Source: a virus. From it: a stretch of 64,000 nt of DNA. The notes below the pieces were generated by a model. The model saw only the letters and a list, made by a program, of their open reading frames with translations. It did not search any database and was not told where the DNA came from. The stretch covers positions 43,633 to 107,632 of IMG/VR virus record IMGVR_UViG_3300031957_001682; one strand, given 5' to 3'. Shown piece after piece: positions 19,303 through 27,734 of the stretch. The position numbers and the translations under genes are program-made. Positions within the stretch are counted from its first letter, which is position 1; every line of letters begins with the position of its first letter.

Positions 19303-19362
19303 GACAGTGCTACGAGTTGCCTTTAGAAAACTGTTATGGTAAATGTAGTGTTCGCAAAAAAC

Positions 19363-19653
19363 ATGTGGAGGGTAAAAAGAGTAGCAGGTGTGCCGCTTAA
19401 CAAAGAAAGTATTCGTAGCCTTACACAAGCCGCTAAGGATGTTGTAAAAGGTGAATACGCACCTACAAATTTAGTGAAAGAAAGACTTCGTATATGTGGC
19501 ACTTGTCCTCACGGTGGTACAAAATGCTCACTTTGTGGTTGTTTTTTGAAGTCTAAAACAGCATTGCTTAACTCGCAATGCCCAATACACAAATGGCCGT
19601 CAGCGAGTGATACGGGAATAAACACCAGTGAGCATAAGGAAACTACCAAATAA
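19363..19653 (+). CDS. Small Cys-rich viral protein on opposite strand
   Basis: 96 residues, rightward within the leftward arm. ICGTCPHGGTKCSLCGCFL and QCPIHKW form a zinc site of the kind found in many short phage proteins (CxxC..CxxCGC..C). Start ATG 19363 fits the usual N-terminus of that family; ATG 19336 is an in-frame alternative. Its 3' end overlaps the convergent 83-aa membrane protein gene by 54 bp. Function unknown. Confidence 0.65.
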   Translation: MWRVKRVAGVPLNKESIRSLTQAAKDVVKGEYAPTNLVKERLRICGTCPHGGTKCSLCGCFLKSKTALLNSQCPIHKWPSASDTGINTSEHKETTK

Positions 19654-19851
19654 TCCTACAAGGTAATAAGAAACGCTGGCTGAATCCATTGTTCCTCCTT
19701 TAAAAATTAAAATCATAAGCATAGTCACAATAATAGAAATTAGTTGCACCATTACCATATCAATTATAATGCTTCGATTTGGATTTAACATATCGAGTGT
19801 AGTAGCGGCAAAGGAAGTTGGAATGTACCCTGTATAATCATATTCTTTCAT
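19600..19851 (-). CDS. Small membrane protein, two TM segments (holin-like size)
   Basis: 83 residues with two hydrophobic segments, about residues 28 to 50 (IIIDMVMVQLISIIVTMLMI) and 60 to 79 (VSYYLVGLFGSFLMLTGVYS). It lies 4 nt after the 204-aa gene. Size and topology would suit a holin or a virion membrane protein, but there is no diagnostic motif and no lysis enzyme nearby. Confidence 0.6.
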   Translation of the reverse strand: MKEYDYTGYIPTSFAATTLDMLNPNRSIIIDMVMVQLISIIVTMLMILIFKGGTMDSASVSYYLVGLFGSFLMLTGVYSRITR

Positions 19852-19855
19852 AATA

Positions 19856-20470
19856 TCACCTCATACCAATAAAACTGCGACCAAGACTACCAAGCCCTCC
19901 GCCGACTTTTTCCATTACACCTTCATTAGCAAGAGCCGCTGAAAGCGCACCACCCATCATAGACTGTTGAGCGAAAGTTGACAGTTGTTGTTGTTCCATT
20001 TCTGTTTGACTTACTTTCTGTGTAGCGGCGGCTTGAAGATTGGTAAATTGTCCCGTCACATTTTCTGCGCTCATAGTTTGCAAATTTGATGGAAGTGAAG
20101 TCACATCCATTTTCATTGTACCACTTTCTTCGTCAATAGTAAAAGTAGCATTACGAAGAACTTCAAGAACACTGAAACTCACAAGGTTGCTAAACATTTC
20201 AACAAGAGTTCCCATTTGTGGGCTGGCAACATATCGCTCAATAGGAGTAATACCTCGTAAAAGCATAATTTGAATTTCAAGTTCACTTGGAGGTGCTACC
20301 GGTTGTTGAGTAAATTGATTTTGTTGACCACCAAACATTCCTTGCATAATAGGGGCTTGACTCACACCCATCATTTGCTGATTAGCCCACGGATTTTGTT
20401 GTGTTGCGGGTGCGCCTAAATTCAAAGCACCGTTATTCATTGGTGTCGCACTTCCGCCTAATCCCAACAT
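19856..20470 (-). CDS. Hypothetical virion-arm protein
   Basis: 204 residues. N-terminal 60 residues are Gln/Asn/Met-rich and likely disordered; residues 60 to 110 form a compact predicted domain (LEIQIMLLRGITPIERYVAS); the C-terminus is Gly-rich. ATG 20470 has a GGTGA site 5 nt upstream and is preferred to the GTG at 20479. Coupled to the upstream 317-aa gene. No family recognised. Confidence 0.6.
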   Translation of the reverse strand: MLGLGGSATPMNNGALNLGAPATQQNPWANQQMMGVSQAPIMQGMFGGQQNQFTQQPVAPPSELEIQIMLLRGITPIERYVASPQMGTLVEMFSNLVSFSVLEVLRNATFTIDEESGTMKMDVTSLPSNLQTMSAENVTGQFTNLQAAATQKVSQTEMEQQQLSTFAQQSMMGGALSAALANEGVMEKVGGGLGSLGRSFIGMR

Positions 20471-20471
20471 C

Positions 20472-21425
20472 TCACTCACCTACCCCAATACTTTCTTGCT
20501 CAAGAGGGTTTTGATTGACTACTTGGGCTACTTGTTGTTGTACAAGTGCTTGAAAAGCCGGTGTTGCTTGTTGTTCTAACGCTAATTCATGTTGAAATAT
20601 ACGCAAATCAAAAGAAACCGTAGTAATGTCATTTTCTCCTGTAATTGGGTTGGTGTAATGATTCACATTGATGCCTTTTGTTTTGCGAGAATCTTTTTCC
20701 AGTTCAGCAAAAAAAGGCTCATATTTTTTCAACATAGTAGGAGTAGGGTCTTTTTTGGTGACAGCCGAAACAGGAACAGTCACAATTGATACACCCTGCT
20801 TGACTCTATCTCGTAGTCGTTTTGGATTTGATTCGTTAATGCGGTCTTCTTCTGCTTCCCACTTAACGAGTAAATGGTATAGATGCATGTGTTCGGGGCA
20901 ATAAGTTCCTCTCATTTTACGACCACTGGTGACTCGCTCTAAAGCCACAAACGCTTCCGGCTCACCTGTCACTGGATTTTGCCAATACATTTCCCAAAGA
21001 CTTCGCCCTGTATCTTCATCGCAAATCTTAGCGTACAAATTATCATATTGAATTAAAGTAGCACAATCACACCCATCGACTACACACACACTTGTTTGTT
21101 TATTGTAGTGGTATTTTCTTCCAAATACCCATCGTAAAGGATTTAAAAGCCCTCGCTTTGAGGGTGTAAGAAGTTTGTACGCTTGCTTAATATCTTTTTT
21201 TCTTGCTTTTTGTGGGTCGGGATGACGACTTGGGTAAAAATTAACTTTAGGAACTTGCAAATTATTTTGACTTGCAACTTTTTGCATTGCGCCTTGTGCT
21301 GTTGCTTGTTCCATTAAAGCGGCATACGAAAGAGTATCATTACCCTGTTGACTTAACGCCATTAAATGTGCTTGGTTTACACTACCGAGATTTGCTTGGT
21401 TTTGTTGACTAAACTGTGGTATCAT
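20472..21425 (-). CDS. Hypothetical protein with Cys/His cluster
   Basis: 317 residues. A Gln-rich N-terminus precedes a domain with VCVVDGCDCA and, 80 residues later, YCPEHMHLYH, which could hold a structural zinc. The rest is mixed and the C-terminus Gln-rich. ATGA overlap with the AbrB-like gene upstream. Not recognised; probably virion-associated because of its operon. Confidence 0.6.
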   Translation of the reverse strand: MIPQFSQQNQANLGSVNQAHLMALSQQGNDTLSYAALMEQATAQGAMQKVASQNNLQVPKVNFYPSRHPDPQKARKKDIKQAYKLLTPSKRGLLNPLRWVFGRKYHYNKQTSVCVVDGCDCATLIQYDNLYAKICDEDTGRSLWEMYWQNPVTGEPEAFVALERVTSGRKMRGTYCPEHMHLYHLLVKWEAEEDRINESNPKRLRDRVKQGVSIVTVPVSAVTKKDPTPTMLKKYEPFFAELEKDSRKTKGINVNHYTNPITGENDITTVSFDLRIFQHELALEQQATPAFQALVQQQVAQVVNQNPLEQESIGVGE

Positions 21426-21604
21426 TGTTTTTCACCTTTGTACATTTTAAGATAAAAACCATTTTGTAAGTCACCGCAAAGTTCCCATTTGATTTTATCA
21501 CCTGCTGATAATTCTAATAATTCTGCCATTACCGCTGGTATGACGGTTCTAACACATTTACTTTTTTTATTCACGGCAATTACAGTTGTAGTTTTGTTTA
21601 ACAT
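21422..21604 (-). CDS. AbrB/SpoVT-like small DNA-binding protein
   Basis: 60 residues. The segment VRTVIPAVMAELLELSAGDK followed by IKWEL fits the swapped-hairpin AbrB/MazE DNA-binding fold common in archaeal regulators. It is encoded 9 nt after the GTPase gene and overlaps the next gene by 4 nt. Likely a transcription factor controlling this or another operon; the target is unknown. Confidence 0.65.
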   Translation of the reverse strand: MLNKTTTVIAVNKKSKCVRTVIPAVMAELLELSAGDKIKWELCGDLQNGFYLKMYKGEKQ

Positions 21605-21613
21605 ATTTTTCCC

Positions 21614-22330
21614 TCAAGTTGTTAATAAGTCAATCATGGTTTCTTCCACATTCCATCCTATTCGTGTAGCCATAAAAGACCTGCGAGTAGGTATGTTTGC
21701 TTTTTGAAGTCGAATTAAATCATCTCGAAATGCATCAAAGATTTTGTGTTCACCAATGCGGTTTTGTTGCCAAAGCATAGCGGCATTTTCATCAAAAAAT
21801 CGGTCGGCTTTGTTAGCCACAAGCATAACTAAACGAGGTGCGTACTTTTTACCCTTCCAACGACTTTTGAAGTTTCTATACCGATATGAGCGATTGATTA
21901 AACTATCAACAAGATACTTGAAGCCAGCAATTTGTTGCAATGCTTCTTCACCACCTTTTATTGCCCTGTCATCAAAAACAAATAAAACGGCTTCAACTTG
22001 TCTTCCTACCATATCGTCAATCCAAAGATTCCAAAACCGTTCTTGTCCTCCTACATCGGATGAATACACCACTCGCTTTTGTCCTTTCCAAGAAATGCGT
22101 TTACGAGTTGCTTTAGGCATCATGTATCGACCAAGTAATTTCATGTGTGAAGTTCGCTCTTCATCACTTATTTCTTCCATTTCACCCGGAGTTGTCATGT
22201 ATCGGTCAAGTGTAGTTTTACCTACCATTGCCGCTCCATAGACACCTACTTTTCTTGGTCGCCAAGAGTTGTATAACATTTGACCATAAAGAGCCGCACC
22301 TACAAGTGCTGAACCTGCTGGGTCAACCAT
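21614..22330 (-). CDS. Arf/Ras-like small GTPase
   Basis: 238 residues with all recognisable G motifs: G1 GAAMVGKT (residues 32 to 39), G3 DVGGQERFW (92 to 100, the Arf/Sar-type DxGGQ), G4 NKAD (173 to 176) and a G5-like ATRIGWNVEE (221 to 230). G2 is not certain. Residues 5 to 22 (AGSALVGAALYGQMLY) form a small-residue hydrophobic or amphipathic helix, comparable in place to the membrane-binding helix of Arf proteins. It is co-transcribed with two membrane proteins just upstream. Expected activity is GTP binding and hydrolysis at a membrane. Small GTPases are rarely reported in viruses. The fold call is strong; the role is unknown. Confidence 0.88.
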   Translation of the reverse strand: MVDPAGSALVGAALYGQMLYNSWRPRKVGVYGAAMVGKTTLDRYMTTPGEMEEISDEERTSHMKLLGRYMMPKATRKRISWKGQKRVVYSSDVGGQERFWNLWIDDMVGRQVEAVLFVFDDRAIKGGEEALQQIAGFKYLVDSLINRSYRYRNFKSRWKGKKYAPRLVMLVANKADRFFDENAAMLWQQNRIGEHKIFDAFRDDLIRLQKANIPTRRSFMATRIGWNVEETMIDLLTT

Positions 22331-22583
22331 TTAACTTCCCCCATATCCAATCTGCAAGATTTTGTACTTTTTTCCAAACCCATTCAACGGTGTTTTCCCA
22401 AAAAGATTCACCTGTGGTTAGTTCCCATAGACTGATTATCAATGCAGTAATAAAACAAAAAAAGACTGTTCTTATCCAACCGATTCCTTTTTCGTAATAT
22501 GTGTCAAGAGTGTTTTGAGTGTGCATTGCACGAAGTGTGGCCTCGGTTGAATCATCAGTAGGGGTTTTGAAGATACGACCCAT
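22323..22583 (-). CDS. Single-TM membrane protein
   Basis: 86 residues with one clear TM segment at about residues 36 to 54 (IRTVFFCFITALIISLWEL) and an aromatic C-terminus. Overlaps the GTPase start by 8 nt and follows the coiled-coil membrane gene by 9 nt. Likely membrane partner of the GTPase module, by position. Confidence 0.7.
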   Translation of the reverse strand: MGRIFKTPTDDSTEATLRAMHTQNTLDTYYEKGIGWIRTVFFCFITALIISLWELTTGESFWENTVEWVWKKVQNLADWIWGKLNG

Positions 22584-22592
22584 TTAACCAAC

Positions 22593-23123
22593 TCACTTTT
22601 TCTTTTCTTCTTCTTCTTTTATACCAAGATTAATTGGTTGTTTTACTTCTGCTTCATGATTTGGAATACCCGGATTAAATTTTTCAGCGTCATGCTGTGA
22701 AATTAACGACTGTGAACCACCCGGTACACCCCAACTTGGAGGCATTTTACCGGGGTTCATTTCCATCCAGCGCAATTCTTGTTCAAGTTGTGCTTCTTGC
22801 ATACGCATTTCCATATCATTGCGTCGATTATCAAAACTAAGTTGCATTTGGCGGTATCGGTCTTGCCTACTCTTCTCAACTTGTGTTGTTCGTACTCTTT
22901 CTTGCATGTTTTGTTCAAAAAACATCTTAAAAAAGTAATATGCAATACCTTGAACAAAAAATGCCGCCATAGCATAAGTAAAACCATTTAACATTGGTGT
23001 ATCGCTAATTAACCATAATTCTGCATCAAAAACACCAATTGCGATACCTACTAATGCCGATTGAGCCAAAATTAGCCCCATAAGTCGTATTTCTGCGTCC
23101 GAGTCTTGCCTGTTGCCTTGCAT
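22593..23123 (-). CDS. Membrane protein with two TM segments and coiled coil
   Basis: 176 residues. TM segments at about residues 12 to 34 and 45 to 67, then a long charged coiled coil (residues 70 to 125, RQDRYRQMQLSFDNRRNDME) and a disordered acidic/lysine tail. First gene of the membrane/GTPase operon: a TATA-like CTTATATTGG lies at 23150 to 23159, about 30 bp before the start, with ATGACA repeats further upstream. Confidence 0.7.
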   Translation of the reverse strand: MQGNRQDSDAEIRLMGLILAQSALVGIAIGVFDAELWLISDTPMLNGFTYAMAAFFVQGIAYYFFKMFFEQNMQERVRTTQVEKSRQDRYRQMQLSFDNRRNDMEMRMQEAQLEQELRWMEMNPGKMPPSWGVPGGSQSLISQHDAEKFNPGIPNHEAEVKQPINLGIKEEEEKKK

Positions 23124-23149
23124 GTTGCTCGTTATTGGTCAATTTGGAA

Positions 23150-23159
23150 GCCAATATAA
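23150..23159 (-). promoter_or_regulatory. TATA box of the membrane/GTPase operon
   Basis: CTTATATTGG on the minus strand, about 30 bp from the ATG at 23123, the spacing expected for an archaeal TATA box with a short leader. Confidence 0.55.
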
Positions 23160-23171
23160 GCATTTCGCTAT

Positions 23172-23299
23172 AATTGTCATCATTGTCATAATACCATTCA
23201 AAATAATGAGTAGTATTACTATATATTTAGTGTAGGGGGGTGAAAATGACAAACATTAGTCAATTTGTTGACTACGATGATGACAATTATGACAATTGA
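23172..23299. promoter_or_regulatory. Operator-like region with ATGACA repeats
   Basis: Contains TGTCATCATTGTCAT at 23175 to 23189, the exact 15-mer ATGACAATTATGACA at 23280 to 23294 and the dyad GTCAATTTGTTGAC at 23259 to 23272. The same 15-mer and a GTCAA/TTGAC dyad recur at 32.7 kb. A rightward TATA-like TACTATATATTTAG (23217 to 23230) precedes a strong GGGGGGTGA site and a 17-codon reading frame (23246 to 23299). Confidence 0.55.
23246..23299 (+). CDS. Possible 17-aa leader peptide
   Basis: ATG behind GGGGGGTGAAA, reading MTNISQFVDYDDDNYDN then stop. The ribosome binding site is among the strongest in the window and a TATA-like box lies about 23 bp upstream, but the peptide overlaps the operator repeats, so it may be incidental. 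Confidence 0.25.
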   Translation: MTNISQFVDYDDDNYDN

Positions 23300-23302
23300 C
23301 AA

Positions 23303-26032
23303 TCAAAGTAAGGTTCCTTTGTCCTTGAAATGCCTCGCTCGGTTGGTATGAGGGTCTTCGGGAACAATAGTGTGCTGGCTGGTGTGGCTCATGTCCGGTC
23401 CACCCTGTCCCATAATGTGTCGTTGTCGGCGTTCACGGTTAAGTTCCTCTCGATACTTCACACGCTCCGGGCTGGACTCGTACTTCTTGTCGTACTCCAA
23501 CTTATGCCGCTTGGCTTCGGGGCTTACACGCTCTTTAAGTAATCGCATAGCAATCTCCATTGGTTCGCCTTGCTGTATCATTTGCGGTTGTTGAGATTGT
23601 AAATGATTCCAATACTCATAGGTATCGGGTCTATGTTGTAGCATTTCATTAACCCCCGTTTGATTTGATTGGTCCGATTGATGTGCACCATATTCATGAG
23701 CATACACTCTTGCTTGATTAGCCAACGCAACTCTTTGTTTTTCAGCATCCATTTCGGCTTGGTTTGTAGGTTTGGTCTTTAATCTTTGTAAAAAAGAGGC
23801 TCCTTGCATATCTGTAGGATATTCGGGTTTTACTTGAGATTGTAATGGCCCATGTTGTTGTTCTGCCCATTCATTTATTTCGGGGTTAATTAGACTGTGC
23901 GTATATTCATGCCCAAGAGTGTTTGCTAATCCTTGTATAGATTCATCACTGTCGTTTATACCACGCACATCAGCCCCAATAAAATCCCCATTTGATTGAA
24001 GTCGTGGTTGAGAGCCACCGGTTGTGTAATCACCTTTATTTTGAATTTCTTGCACAGTATTTTTATCCACTCCACTCATTCGATTCATAGTTTGATTGCG
24101 AGGTATTGATAGCAATGCTTCATTGCTAATATCGGCAGGTGTATAAAATCCCTGCATACCTTCTTCGTCATCACCAATATAGAACTCTTTGAGCAAACGC
24201 ATAGCAATATCCATTGGTTCGCCTTGCTGTATCATTTGCGGCTGTTGTACTTGCGGCTGTTGTACTTGCGGCTGTTGTACTTGCGGCTGTTGTACTTGCG
24301 GCTGTTGTAATGGTAATTGTTGTTGATTTGGGTCTGTTGGTTGTACAACTGGGTTAGGTTGCATGTATTGAGCCATTCGTTGATTATAGTCATCCGTAAT
24401 TTGTTCACGATTTTTCCCCCATCTCATTCTGTATGGCTCTTTAGGTCTAACTTCACCTCTTTGATTTGTTTGTTGAAGATTGGGTGTATCAATTTCTGTA
24501 TTTTCTCTTTGTGCTATTTGCCCTCCTATTGATAAAGCGGGTTGTGACATGGCTGTATTTATCTCATTTTGGTTATTTGTTCTCGCATGTGCTGTGTTTT
24601 CTAATACTGAATTTGTAATGGGTGTATTGGTTAAAAATTGTCTTGGTATATTTCCACCGTAATGTGTTGCATCACTAAAATCAACTGTTTGTCCTTGCGC
24701 TGTTTTAAAATTATGACTTGGGCCTATGAAATTTGGATGGTTTTGGTCGAAAGCGGCTTGTCTTATTGCTAATAATTTAGGTTTGGAGTGTGTACCTCCA
24801 CCATGATGACCCACACTTCTATCAATTGCATAACTAAGTGCTTCCGAAGGATTTGTACTCATGGTGCGGTAATTATCACTATGTGTTTTTAAACCATCTC
24901 CACCCATTATTTTTCTTGCATCATCACCCGTAGTTCCGTGATAAGCAACTACAGGGCCGTAAGGTGAAGGAAAGTCTTCATGATGCTCGCCTAAATTAGT
25001 TTGATATTTAAGCAACCGCATAGCGAGGTCCATTGGTTCGCTTCTATAGAATTGTGTTGGGTTTTTTAATGCACCCGGAATTGCAGTTAATTGGTCATCG
25101 AGTAATTGCATTTGTTCGGGCGAAGTATGTGTTTCATCTAATTCTGCTACACGCCCCGATGGTCCCATAGTTCGTTCCCATTGTTGAAAAGTACCATGTA
25201 ATGGGTCCATACCCCCACCTATGTTTCCTGTTAAATCGTTGAGGTTTTCTGTTATAGAAGAAATTACTTTTCCATCCGGTCCTATTTTTGTTGGTACAAT
25301 ATCTTGGAATGATTTTATACCATAGGCTCTTGCTGTTTGTGGGTCAATTAAAGCACCCGGAATTTCAGCATCCATTATCATTTGGGCAAGTTCACGAGCA
25401 CGATGACGCTGTGCTCCTTCCAGTCCTATTCTTGATGGAGGGGCATCTTTACTTCTTGGTAAAAACATACTTGCGGCTCTTTGAAGGTCATAAAGCATAA
25501 ATGGGTTTTTGTTAAGTCGGCGTACACTGTCTTCTTCTAAATCACCATAAATGATTCCTTCGGGGTCTTGATTTTTACCGTATCTTTCCGGTGTACTTTC
25601 AAAACCATACAAATTTAAAGGCCATGCTCTTTTACTTTCGGGTACATCAACAAATTCGCTACCTTGTCTTGGTGTTAAACCCATTGCATGACTCGGAAAA
25701 ACAAACCTTCCTCCAAGTGGCTCATCAGTCATTATGGTTTCAAGTGGTAGTTCTTCCCCTCGACCCATTTCTAAATTATGGTCCCTAAAACTTGTATTTT
25801 CACGATTGGCAAGTTTTCTTGCTAAATGTAAATTTTTACTTGGGTGGTATTTACTGGTATTTTGTGCAGAAGTTAATCTAAGTGACCTATTTGGAGAGTA
25901 TCTTTGGTGAAAACCAGCCATAAGTTCATCGAATTTTCGCTCATTATACTCACGAATAATTTCATCCCAACGCTCATTTTGGTTTTTAAGAAGGAGGAAA
26001 GCCTGTTCCATTGGCTCTAACTCTCTACGCAT
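23303..26032 (-). CDS. Modular virion-arm protein: ART-like and zincin-like modules, four EPMxxA tags
   Basis: 909 residues. Four copies of the tag EPM(D/E)xAMRLLK or close variants lie at residues 6 to 16, 332 to 342, 605 to 615 and 823 to 833, each opening a new module. After tag 2, VVAYHGTTGDDARKIMGGDG and YRTMSTNPSEALSYA resemble an ADP-ribosyltransferase-type fold (HGT...GL...S-T-A). After tag 3, LGHEYTHSLINPE is a zincin-like HExxH (residues 708 to 712), with a second HEYGAH at 779 to 784. After tag 4 a basic C-terminal module (YREELNRERRQRHIMGQGGP) resembles conserved tails of marine viral proteins. A Pro/Gln repeat separates modules 2 and 3. Probably packaged in the head and delivered to the host; catalytic activities are inference. 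Confidence 0.7.
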   Translation of the reverse strand: MRRELEPMEQAFLLLKNQNERWDEIIREYNERKFDELMAGFHQRYSPNRSLRLTSAQNTSKYHPSKNLHLARKLANRENTSFRDHNLEMGRGEELPLETIMTDEPLGGRFVFPSHAMGLTPRQGSEFVDVPESKRAWPLNLYGFESTPERYGKNQDPEGIIYGDLEEDSVRRLNKNPFMLYDLQRAASMFLPRSKDAPPSRIGLEGAQRHRARELAQMIMDAEIPGALIDPQTARAYGIKSFQDIVPTKIGPDGKVISSITENLNDLTGNIGGGMDPLHGTFQQWERTMGPSGRVAELDETHTSPEQMQLLDDQLTAIPGALKNPTQFYRSEPMDLAMRLLKYQTNLGEHHEDFPSPYGPVVAYHGTTGDDARKIMGGDGLKTHSDNYRTMSTNPSEALSYAIDRSVGHHGGGTHSKPKLLAIRQAAFDQNHPNFIGPSHNFKTAQGQTVDFSDATHYGGNIPRQFLTNTPITNSVLENTAHARTNNQNEINTAMSQPALSIGGQIAQRENTEIDTPNLQQTNQRGEVRPKEPYRMRWGKNREQITDDYNQRMAQYMQPNPVVQPTDPNQQQLPLQQPQVQQPQVQQPQVQQPQVQQPQMIQQGEPMDIAMRLLKEFYIGDDEEGMQGFYTPADISNEALLSIPRNQTMNRMSGVDKNTVQEIQNKGDYTTGGSQPRLQSNGDFIGADVRGINDSDESIQGLANTLGHEYTHSLINPEINEWAEQQHGPLQSQVKPEYPTDMQGASFLQRLKTKPTNQAEMDAEKQRVALANQARVYAHEYGAHQSDQSNQTGVNEMLQHRPDTYEYWNHLQSQQPQMIQQGEPMEIAMRLLKERVSPEAKRHKLEYDKKYESSPERVKYREELNRERRQRHIMGQGGPDMSHTSQHTIVPEDPHTNRARHFKDKGTLL
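24240..24310 (-). repeat. 15-bp tandem repeat coding PQVQQ
   Basis: Four and a half copies of GGCTGTTGTACTTGC in frame give a QPQVQ-type linker between the ART-like and zincin-like modules. Confidence 0.85.
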
Positions 26033-26091
26033 ACGCACCAGTTGGTGGTAAAAAGCGATACCATTTAGAATGCTCGCCCGCTACGAGAGTC

Positions 26092-27609
26092 ATGGGCCGA
26101 CATGTTGCTGTGCGTAAAGCACCTACTCCGGCTGATGCTGGGGGTGCAGTTGCAGGTCGAGCCGCCGGAGGCGGTATAGGTAGTGCCATAGGTGGTGTTT
26201 TAGGTTCTATTATCCCCGGTGCTGGCACTGCGGCTGGTGCTTCTGCTGGTGGTGCAGTTGGTGGTGCAGTTGGTGGTGCAGTTGGAAAAGTTGGTGCTAA
26301 GAAAATTGCTGTTGGAGCCGCTGAAATGGCACAAAATCAAGCCAATGCTCAAGCCGCTCAATCACAACAAACCATGCAGAATAACATTCAAAGCGCAAAG
26401 GACACGGCTCAACAAGCCAAAGACCAAGCCGGTATCGAAAAGGCTTGGAAGTTTCCAGCAAGAATGATGCACCCGGAATTTAAATCATATCGGGATAGCA
26501 TTATTGAGCGGGCTAAAAAAGCACCTCGACAAGATGAAGATTTTCGTCAAAACCAGCATTGGAATGAACGCATGGGTCATAAAGAAGGCAGACCCCAAGA
26601 GGCTCGCTACATTCCAAACCAACACTTTGAACATGAAGATGAAGTACACAACATTACTCCATTTCAAGTTGCTTATGCTACATTGCAACACATGAAAGAA
26701 AATAGGTTAATTGATGAAGACAATCACGATGCTGTAGCATTGCGGGAATTACTTCATACTGACCAACCACACCCCGACCCTAATCAAATGGAAAGTGGTA
26801 TGGCTCACATATTTTCTCCTGTAATGGATATTAGGACTATGAGGGGTAAATCAGCACACGCTCAACCATTTATTGACCCAAAGGGTGCAAAAACACAGCA
26901 TATTTACGCACAAGATGTAGTAAAACCCGATAATCTTTCATATTCATCACAAGAAAAAATTGCTGTGCGACCAAAATCAATTGTAAATGAATATATGCCC
27001 GGTAAAAGAGCAAAACCAAGTGAAGAAGAACTTATTGACAGTTTTATTGACACTCCGGCAAGTAAATTACAAAGAAATTTTGGTATTGAAGACAATAGAC
27101 TTGCAGGGCAAGAATATATTGCTCAAAGAAAATATGAAAAAGAACAAGCCAAACAACAAGCGGCTCAACAGGCTCAACAAGAAGCACAGGCTAAAGAAGA
27201 ACAATTTCAACAACAACCAATAACAGTAAATGATATGGGCGGTGTGTACTTTGTCACAGACCCCGCTTACGGTTATAATGGTGAAATGATGGATTATCAA
27301 CAATTAGTTCAAGGTGGGTATGACAAATATCTTAACAATGATAACAAAAGTGAACCAATGGACTTAGCGTGGCAAATGTTGTTTAAAGCGGGTGTTGAAG
27401 TTCACCACGATGAACCACTGCCGCAAGAGTTTACTCAAGACATTACTACACTTGACCGTCAACACAAAATGGTTCCAACAGAAAACGGCACTATGATTGA
27501 CAATATCAGCCCACACATGCTCCGTACCATTGAACTAATGGCGCAAAATCACAAAGATGATGATACTTTCACACCTAAACCATTTAAAATGCCTACAACT
27601 TTTCATTGA
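26092..27609 (+). CDS. Glycine-zipper protein with tag near C-terminus
   Basis: 505 residues, rightward inside the leftward arm. Residues 17 to 72 are a long glycine-zipper (AGGGIGSAIGGVLGSIIPGA then GGAVGG repeats), a pattern of membrane-inserting or pore-forming proteins, followed by a Gln/Ala-rich coiled coil. A second coiled coil is at about residues 345 to 385. SEPMDLAWQMLFK (27352 to 27387) is a tag copy near the C-terminus. ATG 26092 is preferred over TTG 26011, which would overlap the divergent 909-aa gene. Possible DNA-ejection or pore protein; inference from composition. Confidence 0.65.
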   Translation: MGRHVAVRKAPTPADAGGAVAGRAAGGGIGSAIGGVLGSIIPGAGTAAGASAGGAVGGAVGGAVGKVGAKKIAVGAAEMAQNQANAQAAQSQQTMQNNIQSAKDTAQQAKDQAGIEKAWKFPARMMHPEFKSYRDSIIERAKKAPRQDEDFRQNQHWNERMGHKEGRPQEARYIPNQHFEHEDEVHNITPFQVAYATLQHMKENRLIDEDNHDAVALRELLHTDQPHPDPNQMESGMAHIFSPVMDIRTMRGKSAHAQPFIDPKGAKTQHIYAQDVVKPDNLSYSSQEKIAVRPKSIVNEYMPGKRAKPSEEELIDSFIDTPASKLQRNFGIEDNRLAGQEYIAQRKYEKEQAKQQAAQQAQQEAQAKEEQFQQQPITVNDMGGVYFVTDPAYGYNGEMMDYQQLVQGGYDKYLNNDNKSEPMDLAWQMLFKAGVEVHHDEPLPQEFTQDITTLDRQHKMVPTENGTMIDNISPHMLRTIELMAQNHKDDDTFTPKPFKMPTTFH

Positions 27610-27617
27610 GGGATAGT

Positions 27618-27734
27618 ATGGAATGGCGTTATTGGGCTGATGCTGTACTTGCTGTTTGTTTAATTCCTATTTTACTCATTGCAATAACGGTACTTTATGT
27701 TCCTTTTCGTTTAATGCAATTTGTTGTGCGATAG
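27618..27734 (+). CDS. 38-aa membrane peptide
   Basis: 38 residues, nearly all one TM helix (ADAVLAVCLIPILLIAITVL). GAGGG lies 5 nt before the ATG and the gene follows the glycine-zipper gene by 8 nt. Its end overlaps the convergent lyase gene by 59 bp. Small size keeps confidence moderate. Confidence 0.5.
   Translation: MEWRYWADAVLAVCLIPILLIAITVLYVPFRLMQFVVR

Noticed and set aside
24240-24310. Short regular repeat considered as CRISPR-like
   Set aside because: Units are directly adjacent with no spacers and in frame in a coding region; simple coding repeat.
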